A stretch of DNA of 32,403 nucleotides from Schlesneria paludicola DSM 18645 (GTDB lineage: Bacteria > Planctomycetota > Planctomycetia > Planctomycetales > Planctomycetaceae). The translations under genes were made by a program, and so were the position numbers. Positions 23,214-32,296 of this stretch are shown one piece after another. The stretch lies in contig CAMAYU010000058.1 in the NCBI GenBank assembly GCA_945862235.1, positions 1-32,403 on the forward strand, read 5' to 3'. Below the pieces are notes generated by a model, which searched no databases, was not told the DNA's origin, and saw only the letters and a list, made by a program, of their open reading frames with translations. Position 1 is the stretch's first letter. Every line of letters starts with the position of its first letter.

Positions 23214-24413
23214 CTATTTCCTGATATCAGCAATGCAGAAGCTGCCATACGTGTGGACGCGGTCTTTGGCGTGAAGTTCGTCCGCGAGCGGTTGGTTGTA
23301 GTGCAAGATGTCGGACAGCTTTTTCTTTTGGCCGTTGACCGAGACTTCGATCGGGTTGATGAAGGTGCCGTCGAGGCCCGCGCTACGCCAGAGGACTCGA
23401 GCGTTGGGAGCGGCCTTGTCGATCGTGGCCTGCCATTCCGCCGTCAGGATTTTCTTGGCGGGGTCTTTCGAGAGCCAGTCCATGTGGTCGAGTAGCACGT
23501 ACCGCGTGATCGGTTCCGGAGACGATTCGACGAAGCCTTGCACCGTGTTCGTATGCGACGAGACGTGATCGGCAACGCCGTTCTTCAGTCGCTCGAAGTT
23601 GTCGGGCTTGAGGTACTCGGGACACGCTTCGGGCGAGTACTCGCCGGTCATGTAGACGCGCCAAGCGTAGTTGTCTTTGAGCGGAATCTTGGTGAAGACC
23701 GCCTCGACGCGATCAACCACGAATTGCAGGATGCCGCCGGGATAGCCCTCGTCGATCTGTCGTCGCTGGGCGGCAGGCACGCCGAGCAGTGACAGCGTTA
23801 CGTCGCGCTTCATGGCGAACTTGATCATCGGTCGCCACAACTTCTTCGCGAGGTCGTACTGCTCGAACAGGCTCTTCTGCTGTTCGACACTATCCGCCGC
23901 GAGCAGCGCATCGACCGCGTCCCGCATCTTCGCCACGCGGTTGATGTAGTAGTTGACGAACCACGCAAACGTGCCGCTCGTCGTGCGGAAGTAGAACGAT
24001 TTGCGACGCCCTTCGCGGAACAGTTTGTGTCCCTTCGCGTCCCAGAACGCCCGCGCGTCGGTGTTCAGATGCGGACGCAGAGCCTGCGGGTAAACGTCCT
24101 TCCATTCGGGCAGGCAGCCCTGCCCGAACAGCTTCCAGAACGTGGCGTAGTCGAGCTGCTTGGCCCCAACCAGCTTGAGGTCTAACAAAGCGTTCTGCTT
24201 GGGATTCATATCGACCGCATGCACGTGACCGGCTCCCGCGAGCGCGTAATCAATCGCGTTGCAGCCCGCCGACGTGATGACGACCACGCGGTCTTGCGGC
24301 GTCAGTTCCAAGGCAACTCGATCCAAGCGCGGGTCTTCCCAGCACTGGTTGTAAACGATGTTGCCACCATGAACGAGATTGAACCAAGTCTTACTCAGTC
24401 GTTCGAGAACCAT
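23214..24413 (-). CDS. btaA: BtaA-like S-adenosylmethionine:diacylglycerol 3-amino-3-carboxypropyltransferase (DUF3419)
   Basis: About 399 residues. The N-terminus has NIVYNQCWEDPRLDRVALEL, then the SAM-binding VVVITSAGCNAIDYALAGA and VHAVDMNPKQNALLDLK, signature segments of BtaA and of the N-terminal half of eukaryotic BTA1. The middle includes FYFRTTSGTFAWFVNYYINR and the end VLWRSAGLDGTFINP. BtaA moves the aminocarboxypropyl group from SAM to diacylglycerol, the first step to the betaine lipid DGTS; BtaB (15714-16487) completes it. The start is uncertain: ATG 24413 best fits the family, while ATG 24476 would add 21 residues. Upstream is a 530 bp gene-poor stretch; downstream the PEPCK-like gene. 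Confidence 0.88.
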   Translation of the reverse strand: MVLERLSKTWFNLVHGGNIVYNQCWEDPRLDRVALELTPQDRVVVITSAGCNAIDYALAGAGHVHAVDMNPKQNALLDLKLVGAKQLDYATFWKLFGQGCLPEWKDVYPQALRPHLNTDARAFWDAKGHKLFREGRRKSFYFRTTSGTFAWFVNYYINRVAKMRDAVDALLAADSVEQQKSLFEQYDLAKKLWRPMIKFAMKRDVTLSLLGVPAAQRRQIDEGYPGGILQFVVDRVEAVFTKIPLKDNYAWRVYMTGEYSPEACPEYLKPDNFERLKNGVADHVSSHTNTVQGFVESSPEPITRYVLLDHMDWLSKDPAKKILTAEWQATIDKAAPNARVLWRSAGLDGTFINPIEVSVNGQKKKLSDILHYNQPLADELHAKDRVHTYGSFCIADIRK

Positions 24414-24942
24414 AGTGCGAGGTGTCCACGGCGGGAGTTGCGGAGCAGGTTGGAGTGACACTTTAGCGGCGAGCATCCTGTTCAAGTGGCACTTCTGGCG
24501 AACAACCAGTTCGTGCAACAACCTCGATTCAGTCCACACCTTCTTCCAAAGCGGGAAGCATGTTCACCGAACAGAAGGGGTTTCTCAACCGACAGCCGCT
24601 CACCGGTGCGAAAGTACCGATTGGAGAGTCTTTGCGTTGTCAGCTTCATCGTCGCGGAATCGATTGTCAGAAGGTGAGAAAGGGCGAGAGATTAGTGACT
24701 CTCTGCAAAATGTGCCCGTGACCAACACCGCTCTCCTCGCTGGTCGCTCGACCGTATCGATTGCGGCGATTCTCGCGATTGCGTGAGGTTGTCTTAGCAG
24801 GACCGATTCTGAGGGCCGATGTTCCCTACCGACCGGTAAAAATCGTCATCGAACGCGCAATCCGACTGTTTGCCCCAACGGTAAACAGGAACTTTCGAGC
24901 TGTCTGCAACTGCCTAGATGTCACGACGGATGTTCGCAATTC
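24414..24942. other. Intergenic stretch between divergent btaA and the TonB-receptor remnant
   Basis: No convincing coding region, RNA gene or large repeat is visible. It must hold the btaA promoter on the minus strand; I see no clear consensus. Short frames here have no recognisable similarity and no ribosome sites. Confidence 0.6.
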
Positions 24943-25932
24943 ATGCTGAAATCAGGGCCGGTCACGGGAAGGCCGACGAACATTTCAACCGTTGCATCTC
25001 GCCACGCCGAGGCCCCCCTGTTGCCGGCTCCGTACGAACACATCAGGCCCCTTCATGTCCGGGCCCGCATTGCGATGCTGGCGGCGGCGGCGCTTGCCCT
25101 AGCAGGTGGCCTGATATCCGGTGCCGCTGAGAGACTGCCATCTCAAACCATCAAACTCGGCCGGGCTGCTCCGGATGGCCCGAATGGAACATCGACTTCC
25201 AATGAAAACTCGACGCCGGGCGAAGAACCGAAAGCAGTCCCCAAGCCTCCCGATTCGAGTCGCGTGCCCAAGGCGCTGTTCAACGTCGATATCGACAAGT
25301 TGAGCGACATTCCGGTCAAGCCATCGGCATCCGCACGGAGCAACGACGTGCCGTCAAGTTATGTCTCGACCGAAGACGCGTCCAACCGCAACGCGGCGAC
25401 CACGGGCGAGCTATTGGAGAAGGCGGGCAGCATGAACCAGTTGAAGACGCGCGTCGATATCGACTCGCTGTTCAGTCAGGTCGATCCGGGGATCGTGCAG
25501 GACATCACGGTGATCGACGGCCCTTACTCGTCGCTCTATGGACCCGGCGTCGCGTTTCTCGTGGCAGACCTCAATCAAAGTCAGCGTTACGACGACGACT
25601 TCCAAGGACATGCCTCATTGGCTTCGAGCTACGGGACGAACGGCGGTGCCCTTGACACGCGCGCCAATGCGTGGGGCGGCGGCTTGGACCACAGCGTCTA
25701 TGTCCGCTAAGGCATTCGTACCGGTGGCGACTACCGCACCGGTGGCAGCAACAGCACCCGCATTCCATCGGGCGACAATAAGCAGGACATGTTCGTCGCG
25801 TTGAGTCGCGATCTGAGTCCCGATTCGCGGCTGGACTTCAACTACCTGCGGACGGAGATCAACAATCTCGAGCTGCCCGGCATCATGGACGACATCAACA
25901 ACTCGGTGAACAACCAATTCAACTTCCGGTGA
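24943..25932 (+). pseudogene. Truncated TonB-dependent receptor with internal stop
   Basis: The frame begins with a signal-like segment (MLAAAALALAGGLISGAAE at about residues 45-63), a Pro/Ser-rich stretch, then a receptor plug: TGELLEKAGSMNQLKTRVD, PGIVQDITVIDGPYSSLYGP and first barrel strands. A TAA at 25708-25710 interrupts between VYVR and GIRTGGDYRTGG; similarity to receptors continues in the same frame (FVALSRDLSPDSRLDFNYLR) until TGA at 25930-25932. Outer-membrane receptors of this class are 700-900 residues, so most of the barrel is missing. The single nonsense codon plus loss of the 3' portion mark it as dead. It would have imported an iron chelate or glycan across the outer membrane. 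Confidence 0.85.
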
Positions 25933-26413
25933 ACAGGCGCGGCTTCCACATCGCGGCCAGCAGTTCAATCGTGCTCGCGGCAACCGGGCGTTCGTGGGCT
26001 GAGGAAGAGCAGGATGATTACGCCGTCAAAGTTGGCGACCTCTACAACTTCTGCAACTACGTCCGCTGGCCCAGCCAAGTGTCACCCAACTCGTTGACCA
26101 TCGGTGTGCTGGGACCGGCTCTCAACGTCCCAGAAACAGTGGGGACGATTCGCCAACTGAACGGGCAGGAGATCGCGAACCGACAGATCGTGCTGCGAGC
26201 ATTTACTTCCATCGAGAAGTACCAACCGTGCGACATGGTCTTCGTCACCGGCGCGGAAGCGGCCGACCCCGACATTTTGGCAAAGCTCGTCAAGCTCACC
26301 GAAAAGGGAGCCGGTCTTAATCGTGAGCGAAGCGCCCGACGGACGGCAACGCGGCGCGACCATCAACTTTGTACGCGTCGGCAAGACGATCAAACTGGAG
26401 ATCAATGTCATCG
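25929..26413 (+). pseudogene. YfiR-family (DUF4154) gene fragment with frameshift
   Basis: From GTG 25929 (overlapping the receptor stop as GTGA) the frame gives a signal-like start (FHIAASSSIVLAATGRSWAE) and a YfiR body: YAVKVGDLYNFCNYVRWP, LTIGVLGPALNVPETVGTIR, CDMVFVTGAEAADPDILAKL. Near 26306-26322 similarity shifts by one base to the next frame, which continues VLIVSEAPDGRQRGATINFV and TIKLEINV. There it stops matching YfiR and becomes histidine-kinase sequence. YfiR proteins are periplasmic regulators of diguanylate cyclases or kinases. The one-base shift and lost C-terminus indicate a pseudogene, unless the shift is a sequencing error. Confidence 0.8.
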
Positions 26414-27486
26414 ATACCGGAGTTGGCATTCCGTCCGACAAGCAGAACCAGATTTTTGAACCGTTCAGGCAGGCCGACACCTCGGTCACTCGCAAGTTCG
26501 GGGGAACCGGTCTCGGTCTGTCGATCAGCCGACGCCTGGCTCGTCTGATGGGAGGCGACCTGACCGTCGAGAGTTCTCCCGGCGCTGGCAGCAACTTCTG
26601 CCTGTCAATCGCGACGGGCGATCTCTCGCAAACTCGCTTCCTCGCACCAAGCGCGGTCGGCAATGTCATTCCCGTGCGTCAGGCCCGCAAACGACCCGCG
26701 GCCGAGGTCCAGACGCTGACTGGCTTGCGGGTGCTGCTCGTCGATGATGACGACTCAAACCGCAAGCTCGTTTCAATGATCCTCAGGCGGGCAGGTGCCG
26801 AAATTTCCGAAGCGTCCGATGGTCAACAGGCATGCGACTTGGCACTGAGTGAGCGTGCTTTTGATGTCATCTTGCTCGACATGCAGACGCCGGTCATCGA
26901 TGGATACACCGCCGCCACCAGAATGCGAGCAGCGGGCCTGACCTTGCCCATCATGGCGATCACGGCCCACGCCATGATGGGTGATCGTGAACGCGGTCTT
27001 GCAGCAGGTTGTTCCAACTATCTCACGAAGCCGATCAGCACCGAGGAACTTCTCGCTCACATCGAATCGCTCCATGTGATTGGCGCGAAGCGGACACCAT
27101 CCGCTAAGTCGCCTCCTTCCGGCGACTCACGGGTCAAACCGCCATGGGATGACACACCGATCCACTCGGAACTTCCGGTCGAAGAGCCGGAATTGGCCGC
27201 GATCGTCGCCGAATTCGTCCCAGCTCTGAAACGCAAGGTCGCGGACTTGGCCGAGGTCGTTGCCAGACGCGATCCGGCCGAAACTCTCGCCGCCGCTCAC
27301 TGGATCAAAGGAGCGGCGGGAACAGCGGGATACAACGGCTTCACCGACCCGGCCGCCCAAATCTGTGCCGCGGTTCGATCGAGTACCTGGGCTGGTATTG
27401 ATGGCCACGTTCTGACGCTTCAGAACTACGCCGAGCGAGTCGTCGCTCCCGTTGTAGATGCAATCGAACTTGCCTTGGCTCTCTGA
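26323..27486 (+). pseudogene. C-terminal half of a hybrid histidine kinase (HATPase-REC-HPt) fused to a YfiR tail
   Basis: An open frame of 387 codons. Residues 1-29 are the end of YfiR; from about 30 it is kinase: DTGVGIP (G1 box, 31-37), FRQADTSVTRKFGGTGLGLS (F and G2 boxes), VESSPGAGS; then a receiver with DDDD (141-144), phosphoacceptor Asp186 in ILLDMQTP, T214 and Lys236; then an HPt domain with His326 in HWIKGAAGTAGYNG. The sensor, HisKA helices and the ATPase N-box are missing, so autophosphorylation is not possible as it stands. The receiver and HPt look intact and could in principle still relay phosphate if translated from the GTG at 26323. Confidence 0.82.
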
Positions 27487-27526
27487 GGGGCTATCCCAAA
27501 AGAAATCGCTTGTTACTCCAGTGTGC

Positions 27527-27596
27527 CACGGTCACGGCTTTGCGTGGCCGTGCTTTAGTCTTAGCGAAGACACTGCCACGCAAAGCCGTGACCGTG
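27527..27596. repeat. Perfect 22-bp inverted repeat, family H
   Basis: Arms CACGGTCACGGCTTTGCGTG(GC) at 27527-27548 and their exact complement at 27575-27596 flank a 26 bp loop. It lies in the 208 bp gap between the convergent kinase remnant and the PQQ-propeller gene. No T run, so terminator function is only possible. Confidence 0.92.
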
Positions 27597-27694
27597 TCAC
27601 CCCAGACAATGCTTCTGTACCTATTGAGGCGAATCCTGTTCTCGGTCCGCTTCTGACAACGACTTCCGATCCCGTTGAACGTGCCGACAATTCG

Positions 27695-30600
27695 TCAGTC
27701 CGGTTTTGCCGGCGCAGCGTCGGCTTCGTAGCGCAGTCGAATCGTTTCGTGTTCCATCCGGATGTCGAGCTGATCGCGGTTGGCGGACGGGTGCAAGACG
27801 AAGTACGGCTGCATGCGCGGTTCGTTTCGGTTCAGCACTTCACGACCGGTTCGCTTGTCGATCACTTTCAACCGGCCTTCGCTCCCCTTGGGTGAGAGAC
27901 CGTCGAACAGCGGCTGTCGCCACATCTGCACGAACACCGGCGCGAAGCGTGATGCGGCCAGCGGGAGCGGTTCGTTTTCGATGGTCCGTTGCCAGACGAT
28001 CGACTTCGTGGCGCGATCGATCGCGATCCACGGGCCATTGATGAACGGCATCCGCTTCCCACCCCACGGTTGTTCCGCCTGAAACAACGCCCGCCGATCC
28101 ACCGGCCCCGAGAACGCCACGTACCAGCGTCCGTCATCGCGGTGGCAGACGATCCGTTCGAGCTTCAGCGGGACTCTCACCGCGAGCGACTCTCCCACTG
28201 GTGAGCCGGTTCGGGCGGAGATCAGATGCAGCACGCCACGCGGCTCGATGACTCCCAGCGTGTCTCGATCGAGTACGAACGGAACGGACTTCGACGCGAA
28301 CTGCTTCGACCAGACCAGCGACTCGTCGCGCGTTCCGTTGAGCGTCGCGTCGCTCGCGTCGCGCAGTTCGACTCGCACGTCCAACACGGTCTTCGTTGTC
28401 AGCCAAGCCTGACCGTCGCGCTGCAACAACACGTCGTCGGGATCAGCGTCCCACGGTTGTGTTCCCAGCGTGCGACCATCGACGGCACTGAGGACCGTCA
28501 ACGATCGCTCGGCCTCGCGCCACAGGTAGACGTGGTCTTCGTCGCCGAACGTGAGAAACTGCGGTGACAGATCGCGCCGCTCCCACAGTCGCTTGCCCGT
28601 TTGAGTGTCGATCGCCACGAGCCTGCCGTTCGATTGATGGCACAAGTAATCGGGTCGCACCGGCCCGACGCGACCGAGTACGCGACCGAAGGCATCGGTC
28701 AAACGAGTCGATTCGTGACGCACGCCCACCCGCGAGTAGATCGGCTCTTCGCTGAATGACGGAGACATGCCGAGTGCCGTGTCAATCTGCCAAACGATGC
28801 TGGCGTGAGGTTCCCCCTTTTCGTCCAGCGGCGCGATGCCGAACAGTTCGGTCCCGACGCGCAACACGAGCAACCGCCCGACGCCCCAGCCTTCGTACTG
28901 ATCCTGCGTCGCGAAGCCCGACCGCAACGCCGGACGCGGACCACCCAGCGTGACCTTCCACTGGCCCGCATGTCCATCGCCCGCAAAACGGACGATCTGA
29001 GCCTGCCGGTCAATCGAGACATCGAGTCGATCGAGCAGGCTACCCGGTGCGGCTTCGATTCCGACCGGCAAGCAATGGACTTCGTCGTCATTGGGCGTCT
29101 TGATTCCGCCCTCAATCACCGGCAGAACGTTGGGCCACGGATCTGCTAGGGGAGCGAGCCACCGCGCGCGACGTTCATTTTGCACAGGATCATTGTCCGG
29201 TCGGATCGCCGATGCCGGAGCCGGATCGAGCAGATCGTCGGGATGCTCAACGAGGAGACGACGCTCGATCGCGTCAGCCTCAGCCGACCAACCCGATCTC
29301 GCGAACAACTCCGCCAACTGCGTGGCCGCGCGCCGAGCCAGTGACTCGTCACGAGACTGCATCACGGTGAGCAGCGCTGGCTCGGTTTTCTTGAGCGTCC
29401 GCGCGAACCGCACGGCGGTCGCTTCCGTCAACAACGTTCGTCGTCCCCAAGCCAGCGGCAACAGACGGTCGATCAAACGTTGAACGGCAAACGGGTCCGA
29501 ACTTTTTCGCGCCGCCTTCAGCCGCGCATCAAGGAGTTGTTCGAGAGGCTGGTCGTGCTGGCCCAATTGTGCTTTGGCCAACGTTCGCTCGATCGCCCCG
29601 ACGAACATTCGATCACGCCGCACGAACCGCGTCGCCGCGCTGTCGGCGGGCCACTCACCGACCGACCGCCGCGCGGTGGCGTCGAGCAAGTCGATGCCAT
29701 CCAAAAACGCGGTCACGGCTCCCACTAGATCGTCGTCCCGCACCGCCGCTTCACCCACAGCGAGCAGCCCCACGAGTTTGTCGTCGGGTGACTCGCTCAG
29801 CTCCAACAGCTCACTCCCAATTGCAGTGCGATGGACTGGCATGAAGTCCGGCTGATCGAAAGGCCGAACTTCTCCCGTTCGCAACAGTGCGAGCAACACC
29901 TCGCGCCGCAGCGTGTTCACTGCCGCCGATTCGATGTTCAGCAGTCGGCGGCGCGCCGCTGCCGGTTGACCGGCGTGCAGGTCGAGTCGCGCGAGTTCCA
30001 GTGCGGCCGATTCATCGCGCGGATCGGCGTTCCACTTCGCCCAGATTGTCTCGCGTGAGACGGCCAACCACGGCAGCTGCACCAGTGACGCAGAAGTCTG
30101 CGAAACCCAACCCCCGTCGCAGGGAACGAGCGTCCCCAACGGAGGCTCCGCGCCGGCTTGGCTCGCAAGCGGGGAACCATCCCGCGCATCAATCACGACC
30201 GCGCTGCCTGCGCGACGCGGCTGAAAGATCATCCCCCCCAAGATCGTCCCGCGACCGGAGACCTCGCCCGTCTCACACCGCCAAGTCACCGCCCCGGTTC
30301 GCACATCGTGAGCGCGCACCGCCATCGGCTCGACCACGATGACCTGCCCGGCGCAAAGCCCCGCCAGATGAATGCCTCCACCGCGCGGCACGCTCCAGAT
30401 CACGCGGCCACTCTCCACGTCGATCCCATGCAGCGCATCGGACTCGGGCGACGCGAGGACCGCCATGCGCCGGTCGCTCTCCGCAAGACACGCCACCTCG
30501 CGCCACTCGTTCCACCACGCATCGACCACCGCTCCGGTCCCCACTCCGTTCACGGGACGCGGCGATTGTTCGAGCTGAGTCACCGGATAACGGGCCGCCC

Positions 30601-32296
30601 ACGCGATGCCGCGCGTGACGGGATCGACCGCGATCAACGCACCACTCGCGGTCGGACAGAGCAGCCGCCCGCCGACCAGCGATACCGGCCGCGCGATGCG
30701 GCGCTGTGCCGCCGCATCAGCCAAGTGCGGCGGCAACTCTCCGAGGCTCATCGACCAGCGCAAATGACCGGACTCCGTGTCGATCGCCAGCAGTTTCAGT
30801 TCGTCTTCGCGTCGCGCGATGCCAAACCACAGATCGTCCACGGCCAGTGGCGGGCCGAGAAACCGCAGGCCGCCGTAAACGTCGGCCGGTCCCGTGGGCT
30901 TGCCACCGATCTGCCAACACAACTCGCCCGTTGTCACCTCGTACGCGACGAGCCGATTCCAATGCGACTCACTCGCGGCTGTCGAATTGACCGGCGGGCC
31001 GTTTGCCACGCCGGGACCGTTCAACAAGCCCGTGCGGTTCGACGACGCGAGCTTTCGATCCGGTTCCATCACGGCCACCACGATCCGACCGTCCGTGGTG
31101 AGCGACCCGAAAATCGAGTCGGCCTCCGTGCGCCGATACCACGACGTCGCGAACTGGTTCTGCGCGGGGACGTTTTCCAGTGCCGTCGATCGGTCCGCAA
31201 TGGTCGCGTACTCCGCGTGCGGCTTCGTCCACAGAATCGCTCCCGAAGTGAGATCCAGCGCAACGAGTTGCTCCAACGTCCGCGCCACAACGACCGATCC
31301 CACGACCCGCGGTCGCACCGCCCACGATGACACCACGCCGTGACCGCGCGCGGTTTGCTGTGCGTCGGACATCCAGTTCGTCAGATCGGCGGGAAGCGGC
31401 GTGAGTCGTGACCATCGCACGTGCGGAGCCGGGGCGAAGTCGATGCCGGTCATCGGTCGCCCCGATTTCAACAACGGCAGCGCATTTGCTCGACGCGCGG
31501 TATCCGTCAGAGACTGCTGACGTGCGATCAACCACACGCGCGAAACGACACTGCGACCGGAGATCGCGACGGCCGGACTCAGTTCCGTACGGAGCGCCGC
31601 ATCGCATTCACGAACGGCCTCCTCCAATCGGTTCGCTGCGACGAGGCATTCGATCTGCGTCATCCTCGCGGTCGTGCGCTGCGTGGTCGTCGCGCGAACA
31701 TGCTCCGCGACACGACTCCACGCCGCAGCCGCCGATTCGTACTGACCGAGATCACGCTGCACTGCTGCCAATCGCCGCAATGCCTCCAGCCCCGGCAGCG
31801 AATACCGGTGACGAGCGGCCAACGCCACGATCTCGTCGCGCGAGTCACCTGCTTTCGCGACCGTCCAAGCGTCGAGTGCGACTCGATCCAGATCGGTTTC
31901 CAGTTGCGATCGCACCTCGTCCGCCAGCCGCCTCGTCAGCGTCCACGCCTCGTCGCGCGCGACGGCAAGGCTGGAGTTCATCACGATGAACGAGTCTTCG
32001 TCGGCGTTGAGGACTCGCGCCAAGAAGGCCGCCGCTGCCGCCGACTCGCGCCGTTCCAAGTGACCTCGCGCCGCGACCAGCCACTGCTCCACTTGCCGAT
32101 CCTCCGCGAGCCGCAAGCCACCCAACCGACTCGCGTCAGCCGGAGTCTCGTCACGCACCGCCGCTCCCGGCTCCGCCCCGCGCAATTCCGACAACCTCAC
32201 TCCAGAGGATGCGACGAAAACCGAGGCCACGAAAACCCACCGCCGCGCCCACGCGAGCCGCATCGTTCCCGTTTTTCGCCGGTCTGCACGCTTCAT
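27695..32296 (-). CDS. Giant secreted PQQ-like beta-propeller protein with helical (TPR-like) regions
   Basis: The protein has 1533 residues. A signal peptide (WVFVASVFVASSGVRLSELRG) follows a basic start; ATG 32294-32296 is used, and the next ATG (residue 12) also fits. Residues about 40-270 are alpha-helical and TPR-like (LERRESAAAAAFLARVL, QYESAAAAWSRVAEHV). A first propeller carries PQQ/WD40-like blades: LDLTSGAILWTKPH, YEVTTGELCWQIGGK, IDTESGHLRWSMSLG, IDVESGRVIWSVPRGG, HDVRTGAVTWRCETG. A long helical linker follows, then a second propeller (IDTQTGKRLWERRDL, IDRATKSIVWQRTI, IDKRTGREVLN). Related to BamB-like proteins; planctomycetes have many of uncertain role, probably envelope scaffolds. 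It stands alone, convergent with the kinase remnant. Confidence 0.9.
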   Translation of the reverse strand: MKRADRRKTGTMRLAWARRWVFVASVFVASSGVRLSELRGAEPGAAVRDETPADASRLGGLRLAEDRQVEQWLVAARGHLERRESAAAAAFLARVLNADEDSFIVMNSSLAVARDEAWTLTRRLADEVRSQLETDLDRVALDAWTVAKAGDSRDEIVALAARHRYSLPGLEALRRLAAVQRDLGQYESAAAAWSRVAEHVRATTTQRTTARMTQIECLVAANRLEEAVRECDAALRTELSPAVAISGRSVVSRVWLIARQQSLTDTARRANALPLLKSGRPMTGIDFAPAPHVRWSRLTPLPADLTNWMSDAQQTARGHGVVSSWAVRPRVVGSVVVARTLEQLVALDLTSGAILWTKPHAEYATIADRSTALENVPAQNQFATSWYRRTEADSIFGSLTTDGRIVVAVMEPDRKLASSNRTGLLNGPGVANGPPVNSTAASESHWNRLVAYEVTTGELCWQIGGKPTGPADVYGGLRFLGPPLAVDDLWFGIARREDELKLLAIDTESGHLRWSMSLGELPPHLADAAAQRRIARPVSLVGGRLLCPTASGALIAVDPVTRGIAWAARYPVTQLEQSPRPVNGVGTGAVVDAWWNEWREVACLAESDRRMAVLASPESDALHGIDVESGRVIWSVPRGGGIHLAGLCAGQVIVVEPMAVRAHDVRTGAVTWRCETGEVSGRGTILGGMIFQPRRAGSAVVIDARDGSPLASQAGAEPPLGTLVPCDGGWVSQTSASLVQLPWLAVSRETIWAKWNADPRDESAALELARLDLHAGQPAAARRRLLNIESAAVNTLRREVLLALLRTGEVRPFDQPDFMPVHRTAIGSELLELSESPDDKLVGLLAVGEAAVRDDDLVGAVTAFLDGIDLLDATARRSVGEWPADSAATRFVRRDRMFVGAIERTLAKAQLGQHDQPLEQLLDARLKAARKSSDPFAVQRLIDRLLPLAWGRRTLLTEATAVRFARTLKKTEPALLTVMQSRDESLARRAATQLAELFARSGWSAEADAIERRLLVEHPDDLLDPAPASAIRPDNDPVQNERRARWLAPLADPWPNVLPVIEGGIKTPNDDEVHCLPVGIEAAPGSLLDRLDVSIDRQAQIVRFAGDGHAGQWKVTLGGPRPALRSGFATQDQYEGWGVGRLLVLRVGTELFGIAPLDEKGEPHASIVWQIDTALGMSPSFSEEPIYSRVGVRHESTRLTDAFGRVLGRVGPVRPDYLCHQSNGRLVAIDTQTGKRLWERRDLSPQFLTFGDEDHVYLWREAERSLTVLSAVDGRTLGTQPWDADPDDVLLQRDGQAWLTTKTVLDVRVELRDASDATLNGTRDESLVWSKQFASKSVPFVLDRDTLGVIEPRGVLHLISARTGSPVGESLAVRVPLKLERIVCHRDDGRWYVAFSGPVDRRALFQAEQPWGGKRMPFINGPWIAIDRATKSIVWQRTIENEPLPLAASRFAPVFVQMWRQPLFDGLSPKGSEGRLKVIDKRTGREVLNRNEPRMQPYFVLHPSANRDQLDIRMEHETIRLRYEADAAPAKPD

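Noticed and set aside
24414..24942. Possible small genes in the gap before the receptor remnant
   Set aside because: Short frames lack ribosome sites and show no recognisable composition or motif.
30158..31330. 390-codon plus-strand frame opposite the PQQ gene
   Set aside because: Its Arg/His/Pro-rich translation is typical of GC-rich antisense frames; the minus strand has PQQ blades throughout.
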